A DNA stretch of 8,310 nucleotides, taken from the NCBI GenBank assembly GCA_009925045.1, contig RFQK01000056.1:1-8310 (forward strand), in the 5' to 3' direction. Made by a program: the position numbers and the translations under genes. Shown piece after piece: positions 7,017-8,310 of this stretch (position 1 is the first letter of the stretch; each line of letters opens with the position of its first letter). Under the pieces are notes generated by a model. The model searched no databases. It had not been told where the DNA came from and worked only from the letters and a program-made list of their open reading frames with translations. Origin of the DNA: Methylococcaceae bacterium (GTDB lineage: Bacteria > Pseudomonadota > Gammaproteobacteria > Methylococcales > Methylomonadaceae).

Positions 7017-7750
7017 CAATTGCTATTATCGGCGGGACAGGTCTGACGGCTATTGATCGCCTCACTATTACCCATAGCGAAGCACTCGAAACCCCCTACG
7101 GAACGCCTTCGTCGGCTTATGTATTCGGGGAATTGGACGGTAAACAATTAGTTTTTCTCGCGCGCCACGGCAACCCTCATCGCCTACCGCCGCACAAGAT
7201 CAACTACCGAGCCAATATCTGGGGCCTGAAACAACTGGGTGTGACGGAAATTATTGCCGTTGCCGCAGTTGGTGGCATAACAGCCGCTATGGGACCAGCG
7301 GTGATCGCCATTCCGGATCAGTTAATTGATTACAGCTATGGCCGCGAGCACACTTTTTTTGCGGATGATCTTGAACATGTCACGCATATCGATTTTAGCT
7401 ATCCCTATCACCAAGGTTTACGTCAACGTATTCTGCAAGCGGCACAAGCCATCAATCTCGATGTAGTGCCTACAGGCACCTATGCCTGTACCCAAGGCCC
7501 CAGACTGGAAACAGCTGCTGAAATCCGCCGACTCGCACAAGACGGCTGTGACTTGGTAGGCATGACCGGTATGCCAGAAGCTGCTCTGGCCAGAGAGCTG
7601 GAAATACCTTATGCCAATATCTCGGTCGTAGCGAACTGGGGCGCAGGTATCGAAAGCGAAGAAATCACCATGGCAGAAATTGAAGCCAATTTAAAAACCG
7701 GTATGCACAATGCCATCAACTTATTGGCTCAATCCATACAACTCGCCTGA
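7013..7750 (+). CDS. S-methyl-5'-thioinosine phosphorylase (MTAP/PNP family)
   Basis: Members of this subfamily split S-methyl-5'-thioinosine with phosphate into hypoxanthine and 5-methylthioribose 1-phosphate, part of salvage of the polyamine by-product methylthioadenosine after deamination. The 245-residue protein has GGTGL at 7-11, FLARHG at 48-53, NYRAN at 64-68, AVGGI at 85-89, DQLIDY at 102-107, YACTQGPRLET at 157-167 and VGMTGMPEAALARE at 182-195. At the base-specificity site it reads VANWGAG with Asn208, where adenine-specific MTAP enzymes carry aspartates. An Asn there is typical of 6-oxopurine recognition and matches the Pseudomonas aeruginosa thioinosine phosphorylase as I recall it. 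The start overlaps the hpt stop (ATGA) and has AAGGA at 7002-7006. Supplying hypoxanthine to the Hpt enzyme encoded next to it supports the specificity. Often annotated mtnP or MTIP; plain methylthioadenosine phosphorylase is the alternative. Confidence 0.9.
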   Translation: MTIAIIGGTGLTAIDRLTITHSEALETPYGTPSSAYVFGELDGKQLVFLARHGNPHRLPPHKINYRANIWGLKQLGVTEIIAVAAVGGITAAMGPAVIAIPDQLIDYSYGREHTFFADDLEHVTHIDFSYPYHQGLRQRILQAAQAINLDVVPTGTYACTQGPRLETAAEIRRLAQDGCDLVGMTGMPEAALARELEIPYANISVVANWGAGIESEEITMAEIEANLKTGMHNAINLLAQSIQLA

Positions 7751-7759
7751 TTTCCTTGT

Positions 7760-8230
7760 ATGAAAGGCCATGCCATTGATCGTCGCCAGTTCCTTAGCAA
7801 AATGCTTAAGACTGGCTTCGGTTGTTTGCTGGCTTCCCTACCCTTTCCAAGCGTCGCGGCCTGGCCTAGCCGACTATTTGCTCATCAATCAATGGACCAA
7901 GTTCTGCAGCAACTTAACTTGCTTGGGGACTGGCGACAAAGTGACCAACTGCAAATACAAATACCTGAAAACGCCGAAGATGGTGCCAGCGTTCCCATGC
8001 AAATTCAAACTGATCTGAGCCATATCAGCAGTCTTCGCATTCTGGTGGAAAAAAACCCTACCCCATTAATTCTGCAATGGGAAATACCAGACGGGGTTTT
8101 GCCCTTTTTAAGTTGCCGCATCAAAATGGCAGAAAGTTGTCATGTCTGGCTGATTGCTGAGGCAGACGGGGTGTGCTGGTTTAACAAACGCTGGGTCAAT
8201 GTCATGAAAGGCGGCTGTGGGACAGGTTAA
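7760..8230 (+). CDS. soxY: Thiosulfate-oxidation carrier protein SoxY with Tat signal, variant C-terminus
   Basis: SoxY with SoxZ forms the periplasmic carrier that holds sulfur intermediates on a C-terminal cysteine during thiosulfate oxidation. The 156-residue precursor begins with a twin-arginine signal (DRRQFLSK at 7-14, hydrophobic core about 19-30, likely cleavage near SVAA at 31-34). The mature part shows the SoxY hallmarks: ENAEDGASVPMQIQ at 70-83, LRILVEKNPTPL at 92-103, FLSCRIKMAES at 116-126 and the tail KGGCGTG at 150-156. The carrier is Cys153. The canonical tail is GGCGG-COOH, so this one has Thr-Gly after CG. The mature domain has further cysteines at 119, 127 and 139. The start at 7760 is needed to keep the RR motif, although no Shine-Dalgarno is visible before it; it lies 9 bases after the phosphorylase stop codon. 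soxZ overlaps its stop codon by one base. Confidence 0.88.
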   Translation: MKGHAIDRRQFLSKMLKTGFGCLLASLPFPSVAAWPSRLFAHQSMDQVLQQLNLLGDWRQSDQLQIQIPENAEDGASVPMQIQTDLSHISSLRILVEKNPTPLILQWEIPDGVLPFLSCRIKMAESCHVWLIAEADGVCWFNKRWVNVMKGGCGTG

Positions 8231-8310
8231 TGGCAGCCACTAAACTTAAAATCACAGCTTTTGAACATTACAGTGAATTAAAAATTCTGATCAACCATCC
8301 TATGGAAAAC
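8230..8310 (+). CDS. soxZ: Sulfur-oxidation protein SoxZ, N-terminal part only
   Basis: The ATG at 8230 overlaps the soxY TAA by one base (TAATG) and is preceded by ACAGG at 8222-8226. The visible 27 residues are MAATKLKITA followed by FEHYSELKILINHPMEN. The stretch ELKILINHPMEN matches the early beta strand of SoxZ, which commonly reads like EIKTLISHPMETG. SoxZ has no signal peptide of its own and is thought to be exported through the Tat system bound to SoxY; this start is consistent with that. The frame is open to the window edge on a complete codon; about 75-80 codons are expected beyond it from the usual family length. The immediate soxY-soxZ order strengthens a call that the short sequence alone would leave moderate. 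Confidence 0.8.
   Translation, partial: MAATKLKITAFEHYSELKILINHPMEN

Noticed and set aside
6814..7065. Open frames on both strands across the hpt-phosphorylase junction
   Set aside because: These are shadows of two well-supported genes joined by an ATGA overlap.
1..8310. Mobile elements, CRISPR arrays, tRNA genes or phage genes
   Set aside because: No terminal repeats, transposase motifs, regular spaced repeats or cloverleaf sequences were seen; the window is almost filled by housekeeping genes.

Overview
The window reads as a chromosomal stretch from a gammaproteobacterium. The evidence is gene content: YgfX and YgfZ, a DeaD helicase with a DbpA-type RNA-binding domain, and a nagZ / hypoxanthine-guanine phosphoribosyltransferase / thioinosine phosphorylase cluster whose proteins closely resemble Pseudomonas-type homologues as I remember them. 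Base composition looks mid-range by eye (not computed). The last two genes encode SoxY and SoxZ, so the organism probably oxidises reduced inorganic sulfur. I cannot name the genus. Coding density is very high. No mobile element, CRISPR array, tRNA or rRNA is visible, and no gene-free stretch exceeds about 110 bases.

Left part, minus strand (1-1593): the ATPase gene ychF, cut by the window edge about ten codons before its end, has its own good sigma70-like promoter. Upstream of it is ygfX, a small membrane protein gene, without its usual partner sdhE. ygfX is divergent from the next block.

Middle, plus strand (1661-5412): ygfZ (folate-dependent Fe-S maintenance protein) is followed after 9 bases by ctaA (heme A synthase), with the ctaA ribosome binding site overlapping the ygfZ stop codon. 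The CtaA looks more like the Bacteroidetes type than the usual proteobacterial type. After a 107-base gap holding a perfect 9-bp inverted repeat comes deaD, the cold-shock type RNA helicase.

Right part, plus strand (5462-8310): nagZ, hpt, an S-methyl-5'-thioinosine phosphorylase gene, soxY and soxZ are packed with gaps of 1 and 9 bases and overlaps of 4 and 1 bases, so they probably share a transcript. The phosphorylase releases hypoxanthine from the methylthio-nucleoside and the Hpt enzyme converts it to IMP, so these two form a short salvage route. NagZ acts in cell-wall recycling. SoxYZ is the periplasmic carrier of thiosulfate oxidation, and its position at the tail of a salvage operon is the most unusual arrangement here. 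SoxY ends in GGCGTG instead of the canonical GGCGG.

I found no clear sign of a wholly new system. The points most worth following are the salvage-soxYZ linkage, the altered SoxY carrier tail, and the atypical CtaA.
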